Source: Symsagittifera roscoffensis (taxonomy: Eukaryota > Xenacoelomorpha > Acoela > Convolutidae). From it: 64,000 bases of DNA. A program made the position numbers and the translations under genes. The notes under the pieces are model-generated. The model was not told the origin of the DNA, did not search any database, and worked only from the letters and a program-made list of their open reading frames with translations. Below, one piece after another: positions 18,436 to 31,402 of this stretch. The stretch's first letter is position 1. Each line of letters opens with the position of its first letter. Location of the stretch: positions 61,928,054-61,992,053 of the forward strand of contig NC_087066.1 in assembly GCF_963678635.1 (NCBI RefSeq), given 5' to 3'.

Positions 18436-19171
18436 TGATTTACAGATCAAACTCAAAGTTTTTGAAGTTAGTCTCCTGCGGGATGATGGAATTTCGGTCG
18501 CAGAAAGACTATTTCGGCGACCCATTTCAGTCGCAACATGAGTCGTGGACCTCGACTCGAGTATTAGAAAACTTGAAAAAACCTTAAATTACGAGGCCAA
18601 ACTGTGCTTTCTCAGCAATGTGAGCGGAATCCACAACAAGCCAAAATCAAATTTGTCAAGGAATCCGCAACGTTGCTACTTTTCTTTGAACTTCATTGCT
18701 GTTTTGAATTCGGGCAAAAAAAATACCTAAAACATTGTACCGCTCAAAATTTCTCCAAAAATAGGCGATTTTGCGGAATATAGACAGTTTGTGGAATCCA
18801 CGAACAAATGATGGGACACTTGTATCGTTAAATTGAGCTGATGCGGAATCAGCAACTGTAATTGAAATCTGCAATCTTTTGAGGACTATTGATAAGTCTA
18901 AAAAAAAAACCATAAAACACCAAAAAGTCGAAAGACAAACCCAAACCCAACAATTTGATTTTTAAGAAAAGACACAACTAAAATAACTAAAGGAAAAAAC
19001 CAGAAACAAACACAACACAAAAAGTTAACACAAAACAGGACACCATAAAAAACCAGCATGAAATCAAGCCTTCAATCCAGGCCTAACCCACCAGACGAGG
19101 ACGAAGTCCTGAGCATGCTTAATAGCCGGCCTAACCCACCGTGCTAGAACACACGCTTTGTGACCACACTC

Positions 19172-19803
19172 CTTTTTTTGAAATTTTTTCGATTTGTTCT
19201 TTTTCTAACCAGTCAAAAGAGAAATCACCAAAATATACATTTTTATTACTTTCTTTTTGGTATAATGTAATATAAAAATCGCAAGTTTTTTAAAATTTGG
19301 ATAGTCGTTAAAAGATAATCTGACAAATCTAGATTTGGCATTTGTATCAAATTCAAAACAGTAATCGAATTGATGTTCCTTGTGTTCAATTTTTTTTCAT
19401 AGGCTCTTCCATTATTTTGATTTTTACTGATCGACCACTCAATCTGAGTTAACTCTTCTAAATAAAAACATTGTTGATTAGTTTGGCAGTACTCTTCTTT
19501 TCTGAAATCTCCTCCCCATCTTTTCAACAAAACTATTGAATTTTCTGTGTTTCTATACAACTTAAAACTAGTACAATTTCCATCAACATTTCTGTCCACC
19601 ACTCTTGTAGTTTTTTTGTAGTGGTTCAATCTTAAAATCTAATGAATGTCCATTTCAGACATTGAAAACGCTTTTGATCGAAACATTTTCCTTACTGAAA
19701 CTAATAAACAAACTCGAATTGTTGTACCGTTTTTACTTATTATGTAATCAAAATAAAATGTTTTTTCCTTATTTAGAGACTGGGTAGTTTTAATTAAGTT
19801 CAT
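19172..19803 (-). pseudogene. p216 gene, X3 copy, broken
   Basis: ATG at 19803; the shared TAG is at codon 55. The downstream frame is open for 127 codons (19246-19629) and then shifts because an A is missing from a poly-A run near 19276. That deletion, and the change giving ACCAGTCAAAAG near 19210, are shared only with the truncated X8. Confidence 0.6.
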
Positions 19804-20175
19804 TTATCCAAATTAAACCTCAAATTAAGGCAATTGAAAACAACCAACGAAATTCAGAAATTCGAAAAATTATGATAATGTTACAACTAACTATACATTT
19901 TGTTTGTAATTTTGTTCAAAAAAGACAAATTTTACTTAACTTTTGATAAAAGCAGTAATTAAATAAATTTTTTTGTAATTTTTAAACAAATTCTGGAAAA
20001 TCTATTGATAATTGGATAGTGTTTTATGTCAATTTTAATTAAACATTTATGTTTGTCTGACTTTTTCTCAGCTATCCCAGCTGTAAATATGCACTTTAGT
20101 AACAAAAGATAGATTTGAATCAACAATATTTCAATTAACAAACATACAAAACATCACAAAGCATTACTGAGGTCT

Positions 20176-20529
20176 TTAATTATCAACAAACATAAAGTCT
20201 CCCAAAATTTGGGACAGTTCTTTGAATTTGTTCAAAGTACAGTTGACATAGGCAACTTGTTTCTTTGCTTTATTCTCTCTTGCAGTGAAGATTCGAATCT
20301 GAATGCAGGGAGTTTTGTTAATTATGACTTTCTTGATTGTGACACACAACCTCCTCATGTTGTATGTTGCTATTTCATATACTCTATTACAGATGTCTAG
20401 CTCCTGATCCATATTTGATTCTTTGGCAGATTTGGTTTCATGTATAAGTACGAGTCCAAGGTTATCAGCATCGCGAATAACCGTAATCCGGATTGCTATG
20501 ACTAAGCAAAGAAAACCCACAGTACACAA
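20176..20529 (-). CDS. p117 open frame, X3 copy
   Basis: Intact. Private change: IKKVIINK for IKKYIINK. Paired with X6 (28246-28599) one macro-period (8070 bp) away. Confidence 0.5.
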   Translation of the reverse strand: MCTVGFLCLVIAIRITVIRDADNLGLVLIHETKSAKESNMDQELDICNRVYEIATYNMRRLCVTIKKVIINKTPCIQIRIFTARENKAKKQVAYVNCTLNKFKELSQILGDFMFVDN

Positions 20530-20834
20530 ACTGGATTAAACCAGCTCAAAGAACCGATAATTTATTCTTTTGAGGACTATTGATAAGTCTAAAAAAGAAA
20601 CCATAAAACACCAAAAAGTCGAAAGACAAACCCAAACCAAACAATTTGATTTTTAAGAAAAGACACAACTAAAATAACTAAAGGAAAAAACCAGAAACAA
20701 ACACAACACAAAAAGTTAACACAAAACAGGACACCATAAAAAACCAGCATGAAATCATGCCCTCACTCTAGGCCTAACCCACCAGACGAGGACGAAGTTC
20801 TGAGCATGCTTAATAGCCGGCCTAACCCACCGTG

Positions 20835-21495
20835 CTAGAACACACGCTTTGTGACCACACTCCTTATTTTTGAAATTTTTTCAATTTGTTCTTTTTCTAA
20901 CCAGTGAAAAGATAAATCACCAAAATATACATTTTTATTACTTTCTTTTTGGTATAATGTAATATAAAAAACAGCAAGTTTTTCAAAATTTGGATAGTCG
21001 TTGAAAGATAATCTGACAAATCTAAATTTGGCATTTGTATCAAATTCAAAACAGTAATCGAAATGATGTTCCTTGTCTTCAATTTTTGTTTCATAGGCTC
21101 TTCCATTGTTTTGATTTTTACTGATCGACCACTCAATCTGAGTTAACTCTTCTAAATAAAAACATTGTTGATTAGTTTGGCAGTACTCTTGTTTTCTGAA
21201 ATCTCCTCTCCATCTTTTTAACAAAACTATTGAATTTTCTGTGTTTCTATACAACTAAAATTAGTACATTTTCCATCAACATTTCTGTCCACCACTCTTG
21301 TAGTTTTTTGTAGTAGTTCAATCTTAAAATCTAATGAATGTCCATTTCAGACATTAAAAACGCTTTTGATAGAAACATTTTCCTTACTGAAACTAATAAA
21401 CAAACTCGAATTGTTGTACCGTTTTTACTTATTATGTAATCAAAATAAAATGTTTTTTCCTTATTTAGAGACTGGGTAGTTTTAATTAAGTTCAT
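20835..21495 (-). pseudogene. p216 gene, X4 copy, broken
   Basis: ATG at 21495, shared TAG at codon 55; the rest is open for 139 codons with the chimeric T-derived tail. It carries NAKFRFVRLS and AYETKIED, shared exactly with X7 (28905-29575). Confidence 0.6.
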
Positions 21496-21866
21496 GTATC
21501 CAAATTAAACCTCAAATTAAGGCAATTGAAAACAACCAACGAAATTCAGAAATTCGAAAAATAATGATAATGTTACAACTAACTATACATTTTGTTTGTA
21601 ATTTTGTTCAAAAAAGACACATTTTACTTAACTTTTGATAAAAGCAGTGATTAAAAAAAATTTTGTAATTTTTTAAACAAATTCTGGAAATCTGTTGATA
21701 ATTGGATAGTGTTTTATGTCAATTTTAATTAATCTTTTATGTTTTGTCTGACATTTTCTCAGCTATCCCAGCTGTACATATGCACTTTAGTAACAAAAGA
21801 TAGTTTTGAAACAACAATATTTCAATTAACAAACATACAAAACATCAAAAAGCATTACTGAGGCCT

Positions 21867-22220
21867 TTAATTATAAACAAACATAAGGTCTCCCAAATTT
21901 TGGGACAGTTCTTTGAATTTGTCCAAAGTAGAGTTGACATAGGCAGCTTGTTTCTTTGCTTTATTCTCTCTTGCAGTGAAGATTCGAATCTGAATGTAGG
22001 GAGGTTTGTTAATTATGTACTTCTTGATTGTGACACACAACCTACTCATGTTGTATGTTGCTATTTCATATACTCTATTACAGATGTCTAGCTCCTGATC
22101 CATATTTGATTCTTTGGCAGATTTGGTTTCATGTATAAGTACGAGTCCAAGGTTATCAGCATCGCGAATAACCGTAATCCGGATTGCTATGACTAAGCAA
22201 AGAAAACCCACAGTACACAA
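21867..22220 (-). CDS. p117 open frame, X4 copy
   Basis: Intact, X1-like (NMSRLCV, KPPYIQ) with private C-terminal changes (VNSTLDKF, GDLMFVYN). The macro-repeat breakpoint lies near its 3' end, since the DNA beyond the stop matches X7 rather than X1. Confidence 0.5.
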   Translation of the reverse strand: MCTVGFLCLVIAIRITVIRDADNLGLVLIHETKSAKESNMDQELDICNRVYEIATYNMSRLCVTIKKYIINKPPYIQIRIFTARENKAKKQAAYVNSTLDKFKELSQNLGDLMFVYN

Positions 22221-22525
22221 ACTGGATTAAACCAGCTCAAAGAACCGATAATTTATTCTTTTGAGGACTATTGATAAGTCTAAAAAAGAAACCATAAAAC
22301 ACCAAAAAGTCGAAAGACAAACCCAAACCAAACAATTTGATTTTTAAGAAAAGACACAACTAAAACAACTAAAGGAAAAAACCAGAAACAAACACAACAC
22401 AAAAAGTTAACACAAAACACGACACCATAAAAAACCAGCATGAAATCATGCCTTCAATCCAGGCCTAACCCACCAGACGAGGACGAAGTCCTGAGCATGC
22501 TTAATAGCCGGCCTAACCCACCGTG

Positions 22526-23189
22526 CTAGAACACACGCTTTGTGACCACACTCCTTATTTTTGAAATTTTTTCGATTTGTTCTTTTTCTAACCAGTGAAA
22601 AGAGAAATCACCAAAATATACATTTTTATTACTTTCTTTTTGGTATAATGTAATATAAAAAATCGCAAGTTTTTTAAAATTTGGATAGTCGTTAAAAGAT
22701 AATCTGACAAATCTAGATTTGGCATTTGTATCAAATTCAAAACAGTAATCGAATTGATGTTCCTTGTGTTCAATTTTTTTTTTCATAGGCTCTTCCATTA
22801 TTTTGATTTTTACTGATCGACCACTCAATCTGAGTTAACTCTTCTAAATAAAAACATTGTTGATTAGTTTGGCAGTACTCTTCTTTTCTGAAATCTCCTC
22901 CCCATCTTTTTAACAAAACTATTGAATTTTCTGTGTTTCTATACAACTTAAAACTAGTACAATTTCCATCAACATTTCTGTCCACCACTCTTCTAGTTTT
23001 TTTGTAGTGGTTCAATCTTAAAATCTAATGAATGTCCATTTCAGACATTGAAAACGCTTTTGATCGAAACATTTTCCTTACTGAAACTAATAAACAAACT
23101 CGAATTGTTGTACCGTTTTTACTTATTATGTAATCAAAATAAAATGTTTTTTCCTTATTTAGAGACTGGGTAGTTTTAATTAAGTTCAT
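22526..23189 (-). pseudogene. p216 gene, X5 copy, broken
   Basis: Same lesions as X2 (TAG at codon 55, poly-A frameshift, chimeric tail). It differs from X2 at one visible residue (NAKSRF for SAKSRF). Confidence 0.6.
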
Positions 23190-23562
23190 GTATCCAAATT
23201 AAACCTCAAATTAAGGCAATTGAAAACAACCAACGAAATTCAGAAATTCGAAAAATAATGATAATGTTACAACTAACTATACATTTTGTTTGTAATTTTG
23301 TTCAAAAAAGACAAATTTTACTTAACTTTTGATAAAAGCAGTAATTAAATAAATTTTTTTGTAATTTTTAAACAAATTCTGGAAAATCTATTGATAATTG
23401 GATAGTGTTTTATGTCAATTTTAATTAAACATTTATGTTTTGTCTGACTTTTTCTCAGCTATCCCAGCTGTAAATATGCACTTTAGTAACAAAAGATAGA
23501 TTTGAACCAACAATATTTCAATTAACAAACATACAAAACATCACAAAGCATTACTGAGGCCT

Positions 23563-23916
23563 TTAATTATCAACAAACATAAAGTCTCCCAAAATTTGGG
23601 ACAGTTCTTTGAATTTGTTCAAAGTACAGTTGACATAGGCAACTTGTTTCTTTGCTTTATTCTCTCTTGCAGTGAAGATTCGAATCTGAATGCAGGGAGT
23701 TTTGTTAATTATGTACTTCTTGATTGTGACACACAACCTCCTCATGTTGCTTGTTGCTATTTCATATACTCTATTACAGATGTCTAGCTCCTGATCCATA
23801 TTTGATTCTTTGGCAGATTTGGTTTCATGTATAAGTACGAGTCCAAGGTTATCAGCATCGCGAATAACCGTAATCCGGATTGCTATGACTAAGCAAAGAA
23901 AACCCACAGTACACAA
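23563..23916 (-). CDS. p117 open frame, X5 copy
   Basis: Intact. Near-identical to X2; residue change IATSNMRR for IATNNMRR. Confidence 0.5.
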   Translation of the reverse strand: MCTVGFLCLVIAIRITVIRDADNLGLVLIHETKSAKESNMDQELDICNRVYEIATSNMRRLCVTIKKYIINKTPCIQIRIFTARENKAKKQVAYVNCTLNKFKELSQILGDFMFVDN

Positions 23917-24253
23917 ACTGGATTAAACCAGCTCAAAGAACCGATAATTTATTCTTTTGAGGACTATTGATAAGTCTAAAAAAGAAACTATAAAACACCA
24001 AAAAGTCGAAAGACAAACCCAAACCAAACAATTTGATTTTTAAGAAAAGACACAACTAAAATAACTAAAGGAAAAAACCAGAAACAAACACAACACAAAA
24101 AGTTAACACAAAACAGGACACCATAAAAAACCAGCATGAAATCATGCCCTCACTCCAGGCCTAGCCCACCAGACGAGGACGAAGTCCTGAGCATGCTTAA
24201 TTGCCTGCCTAACCCACCGTGCTAGAACACACGCTTTGTGACCACACTCCTTA

Positions 24254-25031
24254 ATTTTGATAAGAGGTACTCAAGTGTGAGCAACTCTTTCAAAATAACT
24301 GAACTAAAATTAAAAGTTTTTGAGACAAAAACTAATAAAAAATTATAACTAAAAGAAAGACTAACTAAACATTTATTTATGTAAAATTTATTCTGCAGTA
24401 ATATAGATCATACACAATCACGAAGACGAGCATCAAACAGCTAGGACAACCTCATCACGCACAACCCACAGAATGGCTGAACACATCCGATATGCCGCTC
24501 ACAACCACAACTCAAAGGATTTAGAGTACGACTTGACTTCGAAGCCAAGGACTTCATTGAGACAGACGAATGACCACCTCGATGTTCAAGTATACGTACA
24601 GATCCGAGTTACAGGGCATTCCCTCCAAACTCGAGCTTCACGCCATTCCCAATCCAGATCGAAACATTGTTCTCCACAACCGATCAAGAACAGACAATCA
24701 TAGCAAACCATCTTAAAATCAGATTGATTTCGTTGGCGGTCATAGTCATTATCGAACGACAACTGACAACGTCATGTCGACGATTCTAGCTTCCTGGAGC
24801 TGTGTTCTCCAAGAACAGACAAGAAATGATGCTCGCCTAATACCAACGATCATCATCCATCCTTCATTACAGATAGAAGATGAAAAATTCAAAACTCTGT
24901 AAACCCCGGATGGGTGGAACTTGATCCAAACTGTATATTATTAATGGTTATAAATTAGATATTTTATCCCTATAAAATATTGATGACTAACGAATCACAC
25001 TCCATCTAACTAACAACCCACTTATTTGTAA
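24254..25031 (+). repeat. D module, copy D2
   Basis: A copy of D1 displaced by 8068 bp, with a single CTCTTTCAAAAT variant near the start. Confidence 0.85.
24473..24703 (+). CDS. 76-aa ORF of D2, unrecognised
   Basis: Open frame MAEHIRYAAHNHNSKD... identical to D1 except Ala2 for Ser2. ATG to TAG. Confidence 0.35.
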   Translation: MAEHIRYAAHNHNSKDLEYDLTSKPRTSLRQTNDHLDVQVYVQIRVTGHSLQTRASRHSQSRSKHCSPQPIKNRQS

Positions 25032-26944
25032 GTGCTGAAACTACTTGTAGTTTCAGCACCAGATCATTCTGAATTTAACTTACAGCTTAGTTACCTTTTC
25101 CACGAGACCAACTCGTAACAAACCAGTATACTTTAGATCTTTTGAGACTAAGAGATATAAGAGTAAGGTTAAGATCGGTATCAGACTAAGAAGTTGCACG
25201 AATCTATCCGGCCGAAAATAAGATAGCGTGACAAGCAGACGGTGTACCTCATCTGAAATTGTTCTTTGAATTAGACCTTCAGTCCCAACTCAATTCAGTC
25301 CCAACTCAATTGACCATTTCTGGTCTCCTTCGGCTAGGTTTTAAACATTTTGGGTCACCATCCGAAAAAATTATAGTTCGACAAGGAGTGAGAAGAAAAA
25401 TAGCTTGATTTGTTTATGTTTCAAATGACTATTTCAATAGAGTGCAGTTTTCTCCTCGCGCTGAAATCTATCGCGCAATGACTTCAAAATTTTTTTCAAT
25501 CAATGATTTTCGTCGGACTTCCGCTTTCATTATTTTCTTTAGAGATTTCTAATGCATGTTTTATCCGCTTTAATCATCGTTAACCTTTTTGTGGTTTTAA
25601 TAATCATGGCAGCAGTTGTTAAATCCAAGGTATTTATTCCTCATTCTGTTGAAAGATTTTGGTAACAAGGATCAGCTTGTTTTTATTTTCATCAATACGC
25701 TTGTTTTTACTTTCATCAATACTTTTTGAAGGTATGTAGAGCGCCGCTTTACGTTTGTGAAGAAACAATGTTGAGCATAAATGATTTATTATTTCAATTT
25801 GGGTGTTAGTGAGTGTTTGTAAATAACGCGGATGTTACTCTTATCAGTAAACAAGGGAACTAGGGGCGTTGTGTTAAATGACGAAGCTTTTTCTTCCTTC
25901 AATTTTTTTAAAGGCTTTTTTGCTGCATGCCCTTGCCAACTTTTTATCAACTTTTCTCTGCTTTATTAGTGACTTTTGACAAGTTGCAAGCAACAGTTGT
26001 AATGCTGCGAGGACGCGAGAATCCTAGTCAACAGATGAAGAGTTTGTTTTCATTAAAGCGGAAATTTCATTTTTGAAGCTTATTTTGAAATTTTCTTTCG
26101 TAATTTCAATTTTGTTCCAAATTTCGTAACGAAAAAAAAACTGAATATTTATGCTCGGGTGGGCTTTATTTTTGACGGACTAGCCATTTTTGACGGAAGT
26201 TTATACTATCAGCCAAAAAGTATTGATGTCCTTGAGCTCAAATTTGAAAACAAAAAAGTTTTCCTGTGATCATTTTTCAAAAGTAATGAGGGTTTTAAGG
26301 TTGCCAATCTGGCCGCTTTATGAAAATTAACGCGCAATATATTTCGCGCTTTTAACGTGTAAGCGGAGATTTAATCCCTAGCAGAAAGCGTTCCAAATTG
26401 GTTGAAATAGGCTATTTGGCATAATTTCTACGTTACTTGGATCAAGCTCTATCACTTTGTACTGAATTTAAAGTGTGTGTGTGTGTGTGTGGGGGGGGGG
26501 GGGTGATTTACAGAACAAACTCAAAGTTTTTGAAGTTAGTCTCCTGTGGGATGATGGAATTTCGGTCGCAGAAAGACTATTTCGGCGACCCATTTCAGTC
26601 GCAACATGAGTCGTGGACCTCGACTCGAGTATTAGAAAACTTGAAAAAACCTTAAATTACGAGGCCAAACTGTGCTTTCTCAGCAATGTGAGCGGAATCC
26701 ACAACAAGCCAAAATCAAATTTGTCAAGGAATCCGCAACATTGCTACTTTTCTTTGAACTTCATTGCTGTTTTGAATTTGGGCAAAAAAAATACCTAAAA
26801 CATTGTACCGCTCAAAATTTCTCCAAAAATAGGCGATTTTGCGGAATATAGACAGTTTGTGGAATCCACGAACAAATGATGGGACACTTGTATCGTTAAA
26901 TTGAGCTGATGCGGAATCAGCAACTGTAATTGAAATCTGCAATC
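25032..26944 (+). repeat. E module, copy E2
   Basis: Holds the 12-bp hairpin (25032-25059), the bulged hairpin (25194-25234), the broken 68-aa frame with TAA (25606-25809), the longest GT run with G13 (26473-26503), and the GCGGAATCC minisatellite. Confidence 0.85.
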
Positions 26945-27210
26945 TTTTGAGGACTATTGATAAGTCTAAAAAAAAACCATAAAACACCAAAAAGTCGAAA
27001 GACAAACCCAAACCCAACAATTTGATTTTTAAGAAAAGACACAACTAAAATAACTAAAGGAAAAAACCAGAAACAAACACAACACAAAAAGTTAACACAA
27101 AACAGGACACCATAAAAAACCAGCATGAAATCATGCCTTCAATCCAGGCCTAACCCACCAGACAAGGACGAAGTCCTGAGCATGCTTAATAGCCGGCCTA
27201 ACCCACCGTG

Positions 27211-27873
27211 CTAGAACACACGCTTTGTGACCACACTCCTTTTTTTTGAAATTTTTTCGATTTGTTCTTTTTCTAACCAGTGAAAAGAGAAATCACCAAA
27301 ATATACATTTTTATTACTTTCTTTTTGGTATAATGTAATATAAAAAATCGCAAGTTTTTTAAAATTTGGATAGTCGTTAAAAGATAATCTGACAAATCTA
27401 GATTTGGCATTTGTATCAAATTCAAAACAGTAATCGAATTGATGTTCCTTGTGTTCAATTTTTTTTTCATAGGCTCTTCCATTATTTTGATTTTTACTGA
27501 TCGACCACTCAATCTGAGTTAACTCTTCTAAATAAAAACATTGTTGATTAGTTTGGCAGTACTCTTCTTTTCTGAAATCTCCTCCCCATCTTTTCAACAA
27601 AACTATTGAATTTTCTGTGTTTCTATACAACTTAAAACTAGTACAATTTCCATCAACATTTCTGTCCACCACTCTTGTAGTTTTTTTGTAGTGGTTCAAT
27701 CTTAAAATCTAATGAATGTCCATTTCAGACATTGAAAACGCTTTTGATCGAAACATTTTCCTTACTGAAACTAATAAACAAACTCGAATTGTTGTACCGT
27801 TTTTACTTATTATGTAATCAAAATAAAATGTTTTTTCCTTATTTAGAGACTGGGTAGTTTTAATTAAGTTCAT
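27211..27873 (-). pseudogene. p216 gene, X6 copy, least damaged downstream part
   Basis: ATG 27873, shared TAG at codon 55, then 162 uninterrupted codons to the chimeric tail (KKRSVVTKRVF). This is the longest p216 frame in the window and shows the layout: RNVDGNCTSFKLYRNTENS, RWGGDFRKEEYCQTNQQCFY, QIEWSISKNQNNGRAYEKK, then the beta-rich half. Confidence 0.6.
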
Positions 27874-28245
27874 GTATCCAAATTAAACCTCAAATTAAGG
27901 CAATTCAAAACAACCAACGAAATTCAGAAATTCGAAAAATAATGATAATGTTACAACTAACTATACATTTTGTTTGTAATTTTGTTCAAAAAAGACAAAT
28001 TTTACTTAACTTTTGATAAAAGCAGTAATTAAATAAATTTTTTTGTAATTTTTAAACAAATTCTGGAAAATCTATTGATAATTGGATAATGTTTTATGTC
28101 AATTTTAATTAAACATTTATGTTTGTCTGACTTTTTCTCAGCTATCCCAGCTGTAAATATGCACTTTAGTAACAAAAGATAGATTTGAACCAACAATATT
28201 TCAATTAACAAACATACAAAACATCACAAAGCATTACTGAGGCCT

Positions 28246-28599
28246 TTAATTATCAACAAACATAAAGTCTCCCAAAATTTGGGACAGTTCTTTGAATTTG
28301 TTCAAAGTACAGTTGACATAGGCAACTTGTTTCTTTGCTTTATTCTCTCTTGCAGTGAAGATTCGAATCTGAATGCAGGGAGTTTTGTTAATTATGTACT
28401 TCTTGATTGTGACACACAACCTCCTCATGTTGTATGTTGCTATTTCATATACTCTATTACAGATGTCTAGCTCCTGATCCATATTTGATTCTTTGGCAGA
28501 TTTGGTTTCATGTATAAGTACGAGTCCAAGGTTATCAGCATCGCGAATAACCGTAATCCGGATTGCTATGACTGAGCAAAGAAAACCCACAGTACACAA
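28246..28599 (-). CDS. p117 open frame, X6 copy
   Basis: Intact; GFLCSVIAI for GFLCLVIAI lies before or at the inferred acceptor and may be non-coding. Confidence 0.5.
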   Translation of the reverse strand: MCTVGFLCSVIAIRITVIRDADNLGLVLIHETKSAKESNMDQELDICNRVYEIATYNMRRLCVTIKKYIINKTPCIQIRIFTARENKAKKQVAYVNCTLNKFKELSQILGDFMFVDN

Positions 28600-28904
28600 A
28601 CTGGATTAAACCAGCTCAAAGAACCGATAATTTATTCTTTTGAGGACTATTGATAAGTCTAAAAAAGAAACCATAAAACACCAAAAAGTCGAAAGACAAA
28701 CCCAAACCAAACAATTTGATTTTTAAGAAAAGACACAACTAAAATAACTAAAGGAAAAAACCAGAAACAAGCACAACACAAAAAGTTAACACAAAACAGG
28801 ACACCATAAAAAACCAGCATGAACTCATGCCCTCACTCCAGGCCTAACCCACCAGACGAGGACGAAGTCCTGAGCATGCTTAATAGCCGGCCTAACCCAC
28901 CGTG

Positions 28905-29575
28905 CTAGAACACACGCTTTGTGACCACACTCCTTATTTTTGAAATTTTTTCAATTTGTTCTTTTTCTAACCAGTGAAAAGATAAATCACCAAAATATAC
29001 ATTTTTATTACTTTCTTTTTGGTATAATGTAATATAAAAAACAGCAAGTTTTTCAAAATTTGGATAGTCGTTGAAAGATAATCTGACAAATCTAAATTTG
29101 GCATTTGTATCAAATTCAAAACAGTAATCGAAATGATGTTCCTTGTCTTCAATTTTTGTTTCATAGGCTCTTCCATTGTTTTGATTTTTACTGATCGACC
29201 ACTCAATCTGAGTTAACTCTTCTAAATAAAAACATTGTTGATTAGTTTGGCAGTACTCTTGTTTTCTGAAATCTCCTCTCCATCTTTTTAACAAAACTAT
29301 TGAATTTTCTGTGTTTCTATACAACTAAAATTAGTACATTTTCCATCAACATTTCTGTCCACCACTCTTGTAGTTTTTTGTAGTAGTTCAATCTTAAAAT
29401 CTAATGAATGTCCATTTCAGACATTAAAAACGCTTTTGATAGAAACATTTTCCTTACTGAAACTAATAAACAAACTCGAATTGTTGTACCGTTTTTACTT
29501 ATTATGTAATCAAAATAAAATGTTTTTTCCTTATTTAGAGACTGGGTAGTTTTAATTAAGTTCATGTATCCAAAT
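28905..29575 (-). pseudogene. p216 gene, X7 copy, broken
   Basis: Sequence and lesions as X4 (139-codon downstream frame, TAG at codon 55). Confidence 0.6.
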
Positions 29576-29936
29576 TAAACCTCAAATTAAGGCAATTGAA
29601 AACAACCAACGAAATTCAGAAATTCGAAAAATAATGATAATGTTACAACTAACTATACATTTTGTTTGTAGTTTTGTTCAAAAAAGACAAATTTTACTTA
29701 ACTTTTGATAAAAGCAGTGATTAAAAAAAATTTTGTAATTTTTTAAACAAATTCTGGAAATCTGTTGATAATTGGATAGTGTTTTATGTCAATTTTAATT
29801 AATCTTTTATGTTTTGTCTGACATTTTCTCAGCTATCCCAGCTGTACATATGCACTTTAGTAACAAAAGATAGTTTTGAAACAACAATATTTCAATTAAC
29901 AAACATACAAAACATCAAAAAGCATTACTGAGGCCT

Positions 29937-30293
29937 TTAATTATAAACAAACATAAGGTCTCCCAAAATTTGGGACAGTTCTTTGAATTCGTTCAAAGTA
30001 CAGTTGATATAGGCAACTTGTTTCATTGCTTTATTCTCTTTTGCAGTGAAGATTCGAATCTGAATAAAGGGAGGTTTGTTAATTTTGTACTTCTTGATTG
30101 TGACACAACCTCCTCATGTTGTATGTTGCTATTTCATATACTCTATTACAGATGTCTAGCTCCTGATCCATATTTGATTCTTTGCAGATTTGGTACCATG
30201 TATAAGTACGAGTCCAAGGTTATCAGCATCGTGAATAACCGTAATCCGGATTGCTATGACTAAGCAAAGAAAACCCACAGTACACAAACTGGA
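29937..30293 (-). pseudogene. p117, X7 copy, frameshifted
   Basis: The only broken p117. A 2-nt deletion (TGACACAACC for TGACACACAACC) and a 1-nt deletion near 30184 destroy the frame. It shares several variants with the older X9 copy (GAATTCGTTCAAAG, ATTCTCTTTTGC, GTGAATAACCG). It is therefore a different lineage from the other X copies and marks the edge of the second macro-repeat. Confidence 0.7.
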
Positions 30294-30622
30294 TTAAACT
30301 AGCTCAAAGAACCGATAATTTATTCTTTTGAGGAATATTGATAAGTCTAAAAAAGAAACCATAAAACACCAAAAAGTCGAAAGACAAACCCAAACTAAAC
30401 AATTTGATTTTTAAGAAAAGACACAACTAAAATAACTAAAGGAAAAAACCAGAAACAAACACAACACAAAAAGTTAACACAAAACAGGACACCATAAAAA
30501 ACCAGCATGAAATCATGCCCTCACTCCAGGCCTAGCCCACCAGACGAGGACGAAGTCCTGAGCATGCTTAATTGCCTGCCTAACCCACCGTGCTAGAACA
30601 CACGCTTTGTGACCACACTCCT

Positions 30623-31402
30623 TAATTTTGATAAGAGGTACTCAAGTGTGAGCAACTCTTTTAAAATAACTGAACTAAAATTAAAAGTTTTTGAGACAAA
30701 AACTAATAAAAAATTATAACTAAAAGAAAGACTAACTAAACATATATTTATGTAAAATTTATTCTGCAGTAATATAGATCATACACAATCACGAAGACGA
30801 GCATCAAACAGCTAGGACAACCTCATCACGCACAACCCACAGAATGGCTGAACACATCCGATATGCCGCTCACAACCACAACTCAAAGGATTTAGAGTAC
30901 GACTTGACTTCGAAGCCAAGGACTTCATTGAGACAGACGAATGACCACCTCGATGTTCAAGTGTACGTACAGATCCGAGTTACAGGGCATTCCCTCCAAA
31001 CTCGAGCTTCACGACATTCCCAATCCAGATCGAAACATTGTTCTCCACAACCGATCAAGAACAGACAATCATAGCAAACCATCTTAAAATCAGATTGATT
31101 TCGTTGGCGGTCATAGTCATTATCGAACGACAACTGACAACGTCATGTCGACGATTCTAGCTTCCTGGAGCTGTGTTCTCCAAGAAGAGACAAGAAATGA
31201 TGCTCGCCTAATACCAACGATCATCATCCATCCTTCATTACAGATAGAAGATGAAAAATTCAAAACTCTGTAAACCCCGGATGGGTGGAACTTGATCCAA
31301 ACTGTATATTATTATTGGTTATAAATTAGATATTTTATCCCTATAAAATATTGATGACTAACGAATCACACTCCATCTAACTAACAACCCACTTATTTGT
31401 AA
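30623..31402 (+). repeat. D module, copy D3
   Basis: Matches D2 at an offset of 6371 bp. One private change in CATATATTTATG near 30740. Confidence 0.85.
30844..31074 (+). CDS. 76-aa ORF of D3, unrecognised
   Basis: Protein identical to D2; only silent base differences (for example GTGTAC for GTATAC, CGACAT for CGCCAT). Confidence 0.35.
   Translation: MAEHIRYAAHNHNSKDLEYDLTSKPRTSLRQTNDHLDVQVYVQIRVTGHSLQTRASRHSQSRSKHCSPQPIKNRQS

Larger units (their letters stand above)
16964..18876 (+). repeat. E module, copy E1
   Basis: Runs from the GTGCTGAAACTA hairpin to the TGCAATCTTTTGAGG joint with T. Content in order: 12-bp hairpin, bulged hairpin (17126-17166), the broken 68-aa frame (17538-17741), a GCGC-rich patch near 18265-18300, a GT/poly-G run (18408-18435), and a degenerate GCGGAATCC minisatellite (about 18620-18870). 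The other copies are E2 25032-26944, E3 31403-33314 and E4 54891-56870. Confidence 0.85.
13820..21889 (+). repeat. Macro-repeat copy 1 (period 8068 bp)
   Basis: Landmarks recur exactly 8068 bp later: p117 13799 and 21867, p216 14458 and 22526, the 76-aa ORF 16405 and 24473, the E frame 18545 and 26613. The left edge lies inside X1/X4, where X4 switches from its own type to the X1 type just after the p117 stop codon. Content: X1 end, T, X2, T, D1, E1, T, X3, T, X4 start. Confidence 0.85.
21890..29960 (+). repeat. Macro-repeat copy 2 (period 8068-8070 bp)
   Basis: A second copy of the D-E-(T-X)n block: X4 end, T, X5, T, D2, E2, T, X6, T, X7 start. Offsets to copy 1 are 8068 bp up to E2 and 8070 bp after it. 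The step falls in E2/T7, where the GT/G run and poly-A tracts differ. Confidence 0.85.
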